Assembly: GCF_014930365.1 (NCBI RefSeq)
Contig: NZ_JABXWI010000011.1
Coordinates: 276,289-340,288 of the forward strand
Reading direction: 5' to 3'
DNA from: Streptomyces caniscabiei
GTDB lineage: Bacteria > Actinomycetota > Actinomycetes > Streptomycetales > Streptomycetaceae
DNA length: 64,000 nucleotides
Shown here: positions 9,068 through 17,421 of the stretch, in pieces
Layout: every line of letters starts with the position of its first letter
Position numbering within the stretch: the stretch's first letter is position 1
Program-made: the position numbers and the translations under genes
The notes under the pieces: generated by a model
Database searches by the model: none
Seen by the model: the letters and a program-made list of their open reading frames with translations, nothing else
Told to the model about the DNA's origin: nothing

Positions 9068-9471
9068 ACGGTCTGCCCGTTCCGCCGCGGCGGACTGGTG
9101 AGGTGGGAGCCGATCCGGTCGACGAGGTCGCGCATGCGGTTGCTCATCAGGCCGGGTTCGGCGACCTCGTTGGCGAGCACCGCGAGATAGGCGTTGGCTC
9201 CGGCGGCCATCATGTAGAAGTAGCCGCCGTTGATCTCGATGATGACCATCCGCATGTGGCCGTCGCTGTGCGGGATCTCACCGGCCACGGCGCCGGCCAG
9301 GCTCTGCAGTCCCGCGCAGGCGGCGGCGACCCGGTCGGCGGCGTCCGGGTCGCCGCCGTGGCGGGCGATCCGCAGGCCGTCGGCGGAGAGCACGACGATC
9401 TGCTGGATACCGGGTACGCCGTCGGCCAGATCCTTCAGCAGCCAGTCGAAATTGGCTCGTTGCTGGATCAC
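9064..9471 (-). CDS. cvnB: Conservon roadblock/LC7 protein CvnB
   Basis: A 135-residue roadblock/LC7-domain protein (DWLLKDLADGVPGIQQIVVLSADGL, DAADRVAAACAGL), of the fold of MglB-type GTPase regulators. It starts at GTG 9471 inside the GTGA overlap with the cvnA stop codon. The coupled arrangement cvnA-B-C-D implies co-translation of the complex. Its likely job is to modulate the CvnD GTPase; no enzymatic motif is present. Confidence 0.93.
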   Translation of the reverse strand: MIQQRANFDWLLKDLADGVPGIQQIVVLSADGLRIARHGGDPDAADRVAAACAGLQSLAGAVAGEIPHSDGHMRMVIIEINGGYFYMMAAGANAYLAVLANEVAEPGLMSNRMRDLVDRIGSHLTSPPRRNGQTV

Positions 9472-11105
9472 TTGAGGTCCCCCTCGTCGTCGGCCTCGGT
9501 GCGGGCCGGCTCGGTGTTCGCGGTGAGAGCGGTGGACGCCGTCGGGTCGTCCGGGTTCCGTCGGGCGTTCGGGTCGGGATCGCCCTTGAGCCCGGCCATG
9601 AACGCCTCGACCCACATGCCGGGCGGCGGCAGCTCCTTCTCCGGTTCGGGCTCCGGCTGCCACACGGGGGCGGCGGCCATGGCGGCCTCGGCGGCGGCCT
9701 CCGCGGCGGCGGCCTCGGCGTAGCGCTGGCTCAGCGGGATCTTGCTGCGGCTGCGGCGCTGCGGCAGGCCGTTGGCGGTCCACTCGGTGACGACGGGAAC
9801 GTCGTCCTCCATGTCCCGGCTCATCTCCTCCGCGGAGCTCGGGATCCGCGGGCCGGTGGTGGGGCGGCGGCGCTTGGGCTTGCGGTCGGGGCCCGCGACG
9901 CCGCCGTTGTCGATGGTCGTCACGGCGCCGGCGCCGATGCCGTGCGCGAGGCCGGGGGCGGGTTCGTCGGTCAGCAGGTCGCGGGGCACGACGATCACGG
10001 CGCGGACGCCGCCGTAGGCGGAGGGCCGCAGCGAGACGTGCATCTTGTACATGGTCGACAGACGGCCCACGACGGCGAGGCCGAGACGCGGGGTGTCGCC
10101 CATCTCCTGGATGTCCACGCCCTGCTGCGCCTTGGCGAGCATGTCCTCGACCTTGGCGCGGCTCTCCTCGCTGAGGCTGATGCCGCCGTCCTCGATCTCG
10201 ATGGCGATGCCGGTCTGCACCTCCACGGCGGTGACGTGCACCTTGGTGTGGGGCGGCGAGTAGCGGGTGGCGTTGTCGAGGAGTTCGGCGCAGGCGTGGA
10301 TGACCGGCTCGACGCCGACGCCGTTGACGTTGACCTTGGCGATCGATTCGAGCTCGATGCGGCGGTACTCCAGGATGCGGGACATGGCGCCGCGCAGCAC
10401 GCTGTAGAGCGGGACGGGCCGGGACCACACACGGCCGGGGCGGCTGCCGCCGAGGACGGCGATGGAGTCGGCGAGGCGGCCGATCAGGGCGGTGCCGTGG
10501 TCGATGCGCAGCAGGTCGTCGAAGACCTCGGGGTTGCGCCCGTGGTCCTCCTCCATCTCGCGGAGTTCGTTGTTCTGCTGGTGCACGATCGCCTGGACGC
10601 GGCGGGCGATGTTGACGAACGACCGCTGCGAGGAGTCGCGCAGTGCTTCCTCGCGGTCGACGATGGTGAGCAGGGTGCGCAGCAAGTCGCGCTGGGATTC
10701 CGGAAGTTCGCGCCACTCGGCGTCACCGTCGACGACGTGACGAATCACCTCTGAGGGGGATTCTCCGGTGCGCAGCCGGTACAGGGCGGCGGGCAGGATC
10801 TCCTTGCCCAACCGGATGAATTCCTGGTCGTGGGCGGCGATCCGCTGCTCGAGGAAGGCGGTCCGCCGCTGCTGTTCGGCGCGCAGTTCGCGGACCGTAC
10901 GGCGGCCGCCGCGCACGGCGACGACGGCGACCGTGAGCAGCAGGAGCGTCGCGACGGCTCCGCACAAGCCGACGGCGAGCCGGGCCGGTCCCGTCACCAG
11001 GGAGACGGTGGTCCCGGTCGCCGCGGCCATCAGTATCGCCGGTAGCGGCAGCACGCGCGCGTAGGGAAGTTCACGGCCACCGGGAGGCGATTGAACACTC
11101 ACCAT
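9468..11105 (-). CDS. cvnA: Conservon sensor-like ATP-binding membrane protein CvnA
   Basis: A 545-residue protein. Two N-terminal hydrophobic segments (about residues 20-65) are followed by a helical linker and a GHKL ATPase domain with N-box ELLDNATRYSPP, an EDGG G1-like box and a glycine-rich LGLAVVGRL box. No HisKA phospho-acceptor His is seen, as in other CvnA proteins. The last ~150 residues are charged and Ala/Pro-rich. The start ATG 11105 has an AGAGGG upstream. It heads the operon cvnABCD-P450 and by gene order should be rarA/cvnA9, whose S. coelicolor mutants are altered in aerial development. The ligand is unknown. Confidence 0.93.
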   Translation of the reverse strand: MVSVQSPPGGRELPYARVLPLPAILMAAATGTTVSLVTGPARLAVGLCGAVATLLLLTVAVVAVRGGRRTVRELRAEQQRRTAFLEQRIAAHDQEFIRLGKEILPAALYRLRTGESPSEVIRHVVDGDAEWRELPESQRDLLRTLLTIVDREEALRDSSQRSFVNIARRVQAIVHQQNNELREMEEDHGRNPEVFDDLLRIDHGTALIGRLADSIAVLGGSRPGRVWSRPVPLYSVLRGAMSRILEYRRIELESIAKVNVNGVGVEPVIHACAELLDNATRYSPPHTKVHVTAVEVQTGIAIEIEDGGISLSEESRAKVEDMLAKAQQGVDIQEMGDTPRLGLAVVGRLSTMYKMHVSLRPSAYGGVRAVIVVPRDLLTDEPAPGLAHGIGAGAVTTIDNGGVAGPDRKPKRRRPTTGPRIPSSAEEMSRDMEDDVPVVTEWTANGLPQRRSRSKIPLSQRYAEAAAAEAAAEAAMAAAPVWQPEPEPEKELPPPGMWVEAFMAGLKGDPDPNARRNPDDPTASTALTANTEPARTEADDEGDLK

Positions 11106-11446
11106 GTATGCCCTCTAAAGACGGTTCGGCTGATGGTCGGGGGACTGGCGGGGAGTTGCTGGAGGTTGCTCGGGTTCATCCATGCGTCAAACTGGTTCTT
11201 CGGTATTTTTTGGAACAAGCGCCCGAATACATCTCAACTCGGTGCGCTGCGGGCGAGCTTAGTCCGACCGGATCATCGCTGTGTCATATTCAGCAACCGA
11301 CTGAAATCACCCTCGCGACAGGAGTACGCTCTGTCATTTACACGCCGGGTCGCCGTTCGTACACGCCGAGTAACGGCGAACGGGCGTACGGGAAAAGCCT
11401 CTTGACAGGGTGAATCGACCTCCGGGAAGGAGACCGAGGCGGTCCG
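11106..11446. other. Upstream region of the conservon operon
   Basis: A 341-bp non-coding stretch between the cvnA start and the convergently placed end of the TetR gene. It is noticeably less G+C-rich than its surroundings (for example around 11195-11245), as expected for a promoter region. I cannot assign -35/-10 boxes with confidence and see no RNA gene. Confidence 0.5.
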
Positions 11447-12082
11447 TCAGACCCCGGCGATGCGCAGCGCCGCGTCCGCCGTCGCCTCCGCGAAGGCGGA
11501 GACGGGGCGGTCGGGCTCCGAGCGGTGGACGAGGATGACGCCCTCGATCAGCCCGAAGACGAGATCCGTCCGCAGCTCCAGCTCGCTCTTGGCGAGCGTC
11601 CCGCCCACGGCCGTCGCGGCGATCAACTGCCGGTAGGCGTCCTTGAGTTCGGCCCGTACGGCGTGGAAGCCGGCGAAGCGCTCGGCGCGGACCTCCGGCA
11701 GGAGGTAGAGGCCGCCGAGGTTGTGCGGGCCGCCGCAGAGCAGGGCCACGTCGGCGCGGCACAGCTCCCACAACCGCTCCTCGGCGGGGACGGCGTCCCG
11801 GGCCAGGAGGTCACGGGCACAGGTCAGCGACGGCGTGACGGTGGACTCCAGCAGCCCGGCGAGCAGCTCCTCCTTGCCGGACACGTAGTGGTACATGGAC
11901 GCCTGCCGCATGCCGGCGCGCTCGGCGACCGCACGGGTGGTGGTGGCCGCGTACCCCCGCGTCGTGAACAACTCCGCGGCGGCGGCGAGCAGTTCGTCCC
12001 TGGGCGACAGCCCGCTCTCCGGCCGGCCCTCGGCACGCGGTCTGCCGACCCGCCGGCCACCGCCGCCACCCGCGCTTCCCAT
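11447..12082 (-). CDS. TetR-family repressor of the guanidine/urea operon
   Basis: A 211-residue TetR-type regulator. The N-terminal helix-turn-helix is clear (LLAAAAELFTTRGYAATTTR, then VAERAGMRQASMYHYVSGKEEL) and the C-terminal ligand domain is of ordinary length. It is divergent from the DUF1989/carboxylase operon, and the 190-bp interval between them holds a perfect 10-bp inverted repeat at 12226-12247. I use ATG 12082; an in-frame ATG at 12163 is possible but adds only low-complexity residues. It probably represses the operon, itself, and the permease at 2104, with guanidine or a pathway intermediate as the likely inducer (inference). Confidence 0.87.
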   Translation of the reverse strand: MGSAGGGGGRRVGRPRAEGRPESGLSPRDELLAAAAELFTTRGYAATTTRAVAERAGMRQASMYHYVSGKEELLAGLLESTVTPSLTCARDLLARDAVPAEERLWELCRADVALLCGGPHNLGGLYLLPEVRAERFAGFHAVRAELKDAYRQLIAATAVGGTLAKSELELRTDLVFGLIEGVILVHRSEPDRPVSAFAEATADAALRIAGV

Positions 12083-12225
12083 GTGTTCGATCCTCGCACA
12101 CGGCACCCGGCCACCGGCGAGACCCGACGCCCTGTTCCCCCGCCCCCGGCCAGGCCCGACCATCGTGAGAGAGCGGTAACCACCCGGCAACGCGAGGGAC
12201 ATGGCGTCGACGCGCCCCGCTCCTA

Positions 12226-12247
12226 ATTTCTGTCGCACGACAGAAAT
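12226..12247. promoter_or_regulatory. TetR operator, copy 2 (guanidine/urea operon)
   Basis: A perfect palindrome: arms ATTTCTGTCG and CGACAGAAAT around CA. It sits 26 bp before the first structural gene and in the divergent promoter region of the TetR gene, a typical autoregulatory position. The same element is found at 2027-2048. Confidence 0.78.
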
Positions 12248-12272
12248 ACACGCCGCACCCGGAGGTCCCACG

Positions 12273-13097
12273 ATGGCGACATCGACGACGTACGGAGCAC
12301 GTGATCACGCCCGCGCACAGGAGGGCGCCCGGACCGAGTCCATGCCCGTGGTGCCCGCGACCGACTGGCCCTCCCCTCCCTGCGAACCCGAGCGGCTGGT
12401 CTGGGCGGAGACCGTGGCGGGCGGCAGCTACACGCACCGGGTGCTCGCCCGCGGCACCGAGGTCCGGCTGACCGACCTGCGCGGCGACGCCTGCGCGCAT
12501 CTGCTGCTGCACCACGCCGACCGCCCCTGGGAGCGGCTGAACGTGGCCGACACCGTCAAGGTCCAGTGGAACGCCTACCTGGGCGAGGGCGTCCTGCTGC
12601 TGTCCGACCAGGGCCGTGTCCTGGCCTCGGTGGTCGCCGACACCTCGGGCCGCCACGACGCCCTGTGCGGCACCTCCACCCTGGCGCGCAACACCGAGCG
12701 GTACGGGGACGGCACCCCGCACTCCGCCTCCCCCGCCGGGCGTGAACTGTTCAAGCTGGCCGCCGCCAAGAACGGCCTGGAACCCCGGGACCTGCCGCCC
12801 TCGCTCTCCTTCTTCCAGGGGGTCCGGGTACACGAGGACGGCACCCTCGACTTCACCGGCTCCGCCGGCCCCGGCGCCGCCGTGACCCTCCGTACCGAGC
12901 AGGACGTGACCGTGCTGATCGCCAATGTGCCCCACCCGGCCGACCCGCGCCCCGAGTACGTCAGCACCCCGCTGGAGGTGCTCGCCTGGCGCGCCGAGCC
13001 GACCCGCCCCGGCGACCCCCTGTGGGACGCCTCGCCCGAGGGCCGCCGGGCCTTCCTGAACACCGCCGAGTTCCTCACCGCGAGGGGGCGCGCATGA
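12273..13097 (+). CDS. DUF1989 urea carboxylase-associated protein (long form), carboxyguanidine deiminase subunit
   Basis: A 274-residue member of the DUF1989 family, matching the longer of the two urea carboxylase-associated proteins. Typical pieces are EHARAQ-like YGARDHARAQEGAR at the N-terminus, RLTDLRGDACAHLLLHHAD, DTVKVQWNAYLGEG, DTSGRHDALCGT with candidate metal ligands, and ISV-like FFQGVRVHEDGTL. Family members work as a heteromeric deiminase converting carboxyguanidine to allophanate and ammonia in guanidine breakdown. ATG 12273 has GGAGG at 12261-12265. It overlaps the next gene by 4 bp (ATGA), so the two subunits are likely co-translated. Confidence 0.87.
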   Translation: MATSTTYGARDHARAQEGARTESMPVVPATDWPSPPCEPERLVWAETVAGGSYTHRVLARGTEVRLTDLRGDACAHLLLHHADRPWERLNVADTVKVQWNAYLGEGVLLLSDQGRVLASVVADTSGRHDALCGTSTLARNTERYGDGTPHSASPAGRELFKLAAAKNGLEPRDLPPSLSFFQGVRVHEDGTLDFTGSAGPGAAVTLRTEQDVTVLIANVPHPADPRPEYVSTPLEVLAWRAEPTRPGDPLWDASPEGRRAFLNTAEFLTARGRA

Positions 13098-13699
13098 GCA
13101 CGACGACCGTGGTCGCGGCCCGCGCCGCCTGGTCGTCGGTGATCCGCGCCGGCCAGACCCTCACCCTCACCGACCTGCACGGCAACCAGGCCGTCGACTT
13201 CCTCGTGTACGACGCCCACGACACGGCCGTCCGCTACAGCGCGCCCGACACGATCCACGCCCAGGGCGGCATCTTCCTCACCACCGGCAGTGTGCTGATG
13301 TCCAACGAGCACACCCCGCTGATGACCGTGACCGCCGACGACGTGGGCCGGCACGACACCGTCGGCGGCGCCTGCTCCAAGGAGTCGAACACCCTGCGGT
13401 ACGGGCACCACACCTGGTCGCAGCACGCCTGTGTGGACAACTTCCTCGCCGAGTGCGCCCGGCACGGCCTCGGCAAGCGCGACCTGGTGTCGAACATCAA
13501 CTGGTGCATGAACGTGCCGGTCGAGAAGGACGGCACCCTCGGTATCGTCGACGGGATCTCCGCCCCCGGTCTCGCCGTCACCCTGCGCGCCGAACGCGAC
13601 GTGCTGGTCCTGGTCTCCAACTGCCCCCAGATCAACAACCCCTGCAACGGATTCGAGCCGACGGCCGTGGAGATGACGATCACCGGGACGGGCACATGA
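13094..13699 (+). CDS. DUF1989 urea carboxylase-associated protein (short form), carboxyguanidine deiminase subunit
   Basis: A 201-residue DUF1989 protein, paralogous to its upstream neighbour: LTDLHGNQAVDFLVYDAHD, MTVTADDVGRHDTVGGACS, and NINWCMNVPVEKDGTLGIVDG. The Cys/His/Asp pattern VGRHDTVGGACS parallels SGRHDALCGTS in the partner. Together they should form the heteromeric deiminase step. ATGA overlaps exist at both ends (13094-13097 and 13696-13699), giving strict translational coupling to the carboxylase. Confidence 0.88.
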   Translation: MSTTTVVAARAAWSSVIRAGQTLTLTDLHGNQAVDFLVYDAHDTAVRYSAPDTIHAQGGIFLTTGSVLMSNEHTPLMTVTADDVGRHDTVGGACSKESNTLRYGHHTWSQHACVDNFLAECARHGLGKRDLVSNINWCMNVPVEKDGTLGIVDGISAPGLAVTLRAERDVLVLVSNCPQINNPCNGFEPTAVEMTITGTGT

Positions 13700-16600
13700 C
13701 CTTCGACACCCTGCTGGTCGCGAACCGGGGCGAGATCGCCGTCCGGATCATCCGCACCGCCCGCGAACTGGGCCTGCGCACGATCGCGGTGTACTCCGAC
13801 GCCGACCGCGCCGCCGCCCACGTGCGGCTCGCCGACGAGGCGGTACGGCTCGGCCCGGCGCCCGCGAAGGAGTCGTACCTCGACGCGGACCTGATCCTGA
13901 AGGCCGCCAAGGACACCGGCGCGGGTGCCGTCCATCCCGGGTACGGGTTCCTCTCCGAGGACGCCGACTTCGCCCGCCGCTGCGCGGAGGCCGATCTCGT
14001 GTTCGTCGGCCCCACCGCCGACCAACTGGAGCTGTTCGGCGCCAAACACACCGCGCGGGCGGCGGCCGAGGCCGCGGGCGTGCCCCTCCTGCCCGGCACC
14101 GACCTGCTCGACTCGCTCGACGAGGCGCTCGCCCACGCCGCGGCCATCGGCTACCCGGTGATGCTCAAGGCCAGCGGCGGAGGCGGCGGTATCGGCATGT
14201 CGGCATGCCGATCCGCGGGCGAACTCACCGAGGCCTGGGACCGGGTGCGGCGCGTCGCCGCCGCCTCCTTCGCCACGGCGTCCTCCTCGGGCGTCTACCT
14301 CGAACGCCTCGTCGAGCGGGCCCGCCATGTCGAGGTGCAGGTCTTCGGCGACGGCGACGGCCTCGTCGTCACCTTCGGCGACCGCGACTGCACCCTCCAG
14401 CGCCGCAACCAGAAGGTCGTCGAGGAGGCCCCGGCCCCCGGCCTGCCCGACCACGTCCGCGCACGGCTGACCGCCGCCGCCCGCGATCTGTGCGCGAGCG
14501 TCGAGTACCGCTCCGCCGGAACGGTCGAGTTCGTGTACGACGCCGCGCGCGAGGAGGCGTACTTCCTGGAGGTCAACACCCGCCTCCAGGTGGAGCATCC
14601 GGTCACCGAGGAGGTCTACGGCGTCGACCTCGTCGCCTGGATGCTGCGGCTGGCCCGCGGCGACGTCGCCGTCGTCCGCGCCCCGGGCCCGCCGCGCGGC
14701 CACGCCGTCGAGGCCCGGCTCTACGCCGAGGACCCCAGCCGTGGACACCGGCCGAGCGCGGGCCTGTTGACCCGGGTCGAGTTCCCGCCGGGCGTCCGCG
14801 TCGACGGCTGGGCGGAGACGGGCACCGAGGTCACCACGTCGTACGACCCGCTGCTGGCGAAGATCGTCGCGTACGGCTCCGACCGCGCCCACGCCCTGCG
14901 CCGGCTCGACGAGGCGCTGGCGAGGACCCGGGTCGACGGCATCGAGACGAACCTGGGCCAGCTCCGGGCGGCCCTCACCGACCCGGACGTCCGGCGGGCC
15001 ACCCACTCCACGGCGACCCTCGCCGCCGTCACCGACCCGACCCGCCGCATCGAGGTCCTCTCCGGCGGCACCCTCACCACCGTCCAGGACTGGCCCGGCC
15101 GCACCGGCCACTGGCAGGTCGGCGTCCCGCCCAGCGGCCCCATGGACGACCTGTCCTTCCGCCTCGGCAACCGGGCGCTGGGCAACCCCGAGGGCGCCCC
15201 GGGCCTCGAATGCACCCTCCAGGGCCCCTCCCTGCGCTTCACGCACGCCACCACCGTCTGCGTGACGGGTGCCCCCGCCCCGGTGACCGTGGACGGCTCA
15301 CCGATCGCCCGCTGGGAACCGGTGAGGGTACCCGCCGGAGCCGTCCTGTCCGTCGGCGCGCCCACGGAACACGGACTGCGCACCTACGTCCTCGTCGCGG
15401 GCGGCGGCCTGGACGTCCCGTCGTTCCTGGGCAGCGCGGCCACGTTCACCCTCGGCCGCTTCGGCGGCCACGGCGGCCGTGCCCTGCGCACGGGCGACGT
15501 CCTGCACGGCGGCGAGGTCACGGACCGCACGGGCCCCGTCCCCCCGGAGGACCGCCCCTCCTTCCCCGCCGACTGGCAGGTGGCCGTCCTCGAAGGCCCG
15601 CACGCGGCACCGGAGTTCTTCACCGAGGAGGACATCCACGAGTTCTACGCGGCCGACTGGACGGTCCACTTCAACTCGGCCCGCACCGGCGTACGGCTCG
15701 TCGGGCCCAAACCCCGCTGGGCGCGCGCCGACGGCGGCGAGGCGGGCCTGCACCCCTCCAACATCCACGACACCCCGTACTCGGTCGGCGCCGTCGACTA
15801 CACGGGCGACATGCCGGTCCTCCTCGGCCCCGACGGCCCCTCCCTCGGCGGCTTCGTCTGCCCGGCCACGGTCGTCTCCACCGAGCGCTGGAAGCTCGGC
15901 CAGCTGCGCCCCGGAGACACCGTCCGCTTCCTCCCCGTCTCGGACGACGCCTCACCCCGCCCCGCGATCGTCGACGGCGGCGTCCTGGCCCGCGACGGCG
16001 ACGTGACGTACCGCCGCAGCGGCGACGACAACCTCCTCGTCGAGTTCGGACCGATGCGGCTCGACCTGGCCCTGCGGATGCGCGTCCACGCCCTGATGGA
16101 GGCGGTCGCCGAGGCGGGCCCGCACGGCGTCGCCGACCTCACCCCGGGCATCCGCTCCCTCCAGATCCGCATCGACCCGGCGCTGCTCCCCCAGCCCGAA
16201 CTCCTCACGGCGGTACGCCGGATCGTGGCGTCCCTCCCCCCGACGGACGAACTGGTCGTCCCCTCCCGCACGATCCACCTCCCCCTCTCCTGGGACGACC
16301 CCGCGACCCGCGAGGCCATCGCCCGCTACATGGCGGGCGTCCGCGACGACGCCCCCTGGTGCCCCTGGAACATCGAGTTCATCCGCCGCGTCAACGGCCT
16401 GGACACGGTGGCCGACGTCCACGACACGGTCTTCGCCGCCGAGTACCTGGTCCTGGGCCTCGGGGACGTCTACCTGGGCGCCCCGGTGGCGACCCCGCTG
16501 GACCCCCGCCACCGCCTGGTGACCACGAAGTACAACCCGGCCCGCACCTGGACGGCGGAGAACTCGGTCGGCATCGGCGGCGCCTACCTCTGCGTCTACG

Positions 16601-17223
16601 GCATGGAGGGACCCGGCGGTTACCAGTTCGTCGGCCGCACCACCCAGGTCTGGTCCCCCTGGCAGCAGCGCGGCGCCTTCGAGCCCGGCTCCCCGTGGCT
16701 GCTGCGCTTCTTCGACCGCATCAGGTGGTACCCGGTGGACGCCGACGAACTCATGGCCCTGCGCGCGGACATCGTCTCGGGCCGCTTCGTCCCCCGCGTG
16801 GAACAGGGCACGTTCTCCCTGGCCGCGTACGAGACGTTCCTCACCGAACACGCCGACTCCATAGCCGAGTTCAGGACCAGGCAACAGACGGCGTTCGCGG
16901 CGGAGAGGGCCGCCTGGGAGGCCGCCGGCGAGTTCGACAGAGCGGAGACGGGGACGGCCGAGCCGGTACCGCCCGCCGAGGTCCACGTGCCCGAAGGCGC
17001 CCACCTGATCGAGGCCGAGTTCACGGCGTCGGTCTGGCAGGTGAACGTCCGACCGGGCGACCGGGTGACCACCGGCCAGCCCCTCCTGACCCTGGAGGCC
17101 ATGAAGATGGAGTCCCGAGTCCCCTCCCCCACGGCCGGCGTCATAGACCGGATCCTCACCGTCCCGGGCACCCAGGTGGCCCCAGGCACCCCCCTGATCA
17201 TCCTGACCCCGGACAACACCTGA
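13696..17223 (+). CDS. Biotin-dependent guanidine/urea carboxylase
   Basis: A 1175-residue single-chain biotin enzyme. Domains in order are biotin carboxylase (residues 1 to about 445: LLVANRGEIAVRIIRTARE, AVHPGYGFLSED, a GGGGGIGMS loop, EVNTRLQVEHPVTEE), two carboxyltransferase lobes of KipA type (TTVQDWPGRTGHWQVGVPPSG) and KipI type (GDDNLLVEFG), and a C-terminal biotin carrier domain with EAMKMES, biotinyl Lys1137. Length and order match urea carboxylase/urea amidolyase large subunits. With two DUF1989 partners the favoured substrate is guanidine, giving carboxyguanidine at ATP cost; urea cannot be excluded from sequence alone. ATG 13696 overlaps the previous stop. Confidence 0.92.
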   Translation: MTFDTLLVANRGEIAVRIIRTARELGLRTIAVYSDADRAAAHVRLADEAVRLGPAPAKESYLDADLILKAAKDTGAGAVHPGYGFLSEDADFARRCAEADLVFVGPTADQLELFGAKHTARAAAEAAGVPLLPGTDLLDSLDEALAHAAAIGYPVMLKASGGGGGIGMSACRSAGELTEAWDRVRRVAAASFATASSSGVYLERLVERARHVEVQVFGDGDGLVVTFGDRDCTLQRRNQKVVEEAPAPGLPDHVRARLTAAARDLCASVEYRSAGTVEFVYDAAREEAYFLEVNTRLQVEHPVTEEVYGVDLVAWMLRLARGDVAVVRAPGPPRGHAVEARLYAEDPSRGHRPSAGLLTRVEFPPGVRVDGWAETGTEVTTSYDPLLAKIVAYGSDRAHALRRLDEALARTRVDGIETNLGQLRAALTDPDVRRATHSTATLAAVTDPTRRIEVLSGGTLTTVQDWPGRTGHWQVGVPPSGPMDDLSFRLGNRALGNPEGAPGLECTLQGPSLRFTHATTVCVTGAPAPVTVDGSPIARWEPVRVPAGAVLSVGAPTEHGLRTYVLVAGGGLDVPSFLGSAATFTLGRFGGHGGRALRTGDVLHGGEVTDRTGPVPPEDRPSFPADWQVAVLEGPHAAPEFFTEEDIHEFYAADWTVHFNSARTGVRLVGPKPRWARADGGEAGLHPSNIHDTPYSVGAVDYTGDMPVLLGPDGPSLGGFVCPATVVSTERWKLGQLRPGDTVRFLPVSDDASPRPAIVDGGVLARDGDVTYRRSGDDNLLVEFGPMRLDLALRMRVHALMEAVAEAGPHGVADLTPGIRSLQIRIDPALLPQPELLTAVRRIVASLPPTDELVVPSRTIHLPLSWDDPATREAIARYMAGVRDDAPWCPWNIEFIRRVNGLDTVADVHDTVFAAEYLVLGLGDVYLGAPVATPLDPRHRLVTTKYNPARTWTAENSVGIGGAYLCVYGMEGPGGYQFVGRTTQVWSPWQQRGAFEPGSPWLLRFFDRIRWYPVDADELMALRADIVSGRFVPRVEQGTFSLAAYETFLTEHADSIAEFRTRQQTAFAAERAAWEAAGEFDRAETGTAEPVPPAEVHVPEGAHLIEAEFTASVWQVNVRPGDRVTTGQPLLTLEAMKMESRVPSPTAGVIDRILTVPGTQVAPGTPLIILTPDNT

Positions 17224-17228
17224 CCCGC

Positions 17229-17400
17229 CCCGTAAGGGGCGCGGGGAACCGCGCGAGAACCCCCACGCACCCGCACCCGCCGACGACTCCGAACCCTCCC
17301 CCCTTAGGCGCCCAAGGGGGTCGAAGGGGCGCAGCCCCTGGAGGACGGGACGGGAAGGGGCGGCGGGGGCGAACAACCCCTGAAGCGCACCCCGCCCCAC
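17229..17400. repeat. Dispersed Streptomyces-type intergenic repeat with hairpins
   Basis: The 198-bp gap before the allophanate hydrolase is filled by GGGGCGCGGGGAACCGCGCG followed by AGAACCCCC and CACCCGCACCCGCC, then a hairpin with arms CCCCCTT (17299-17305) and AAGGGGG (17314-17320), and GGGGCGCAGCCCC (17326-17338). The first part recurs at about 20931-20980 in this window. Such elements are scattered through Streptomyces intergenic DNA; here it sits inside an operon and could attenuate transcription. Confidence 0.7.
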
Positions 17401-17421
17401 CCACAGCCCCCAGGAGCCCAC

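Noticed and set aside
12083-12272. Guanidine riboswitch in the leader of the DUF1989/carboxylase operon
   Set aside because: No recognisable ykkC, mini-ykkC or guanidine-III pattern by eye; a covariance search would be needed to exclude it.
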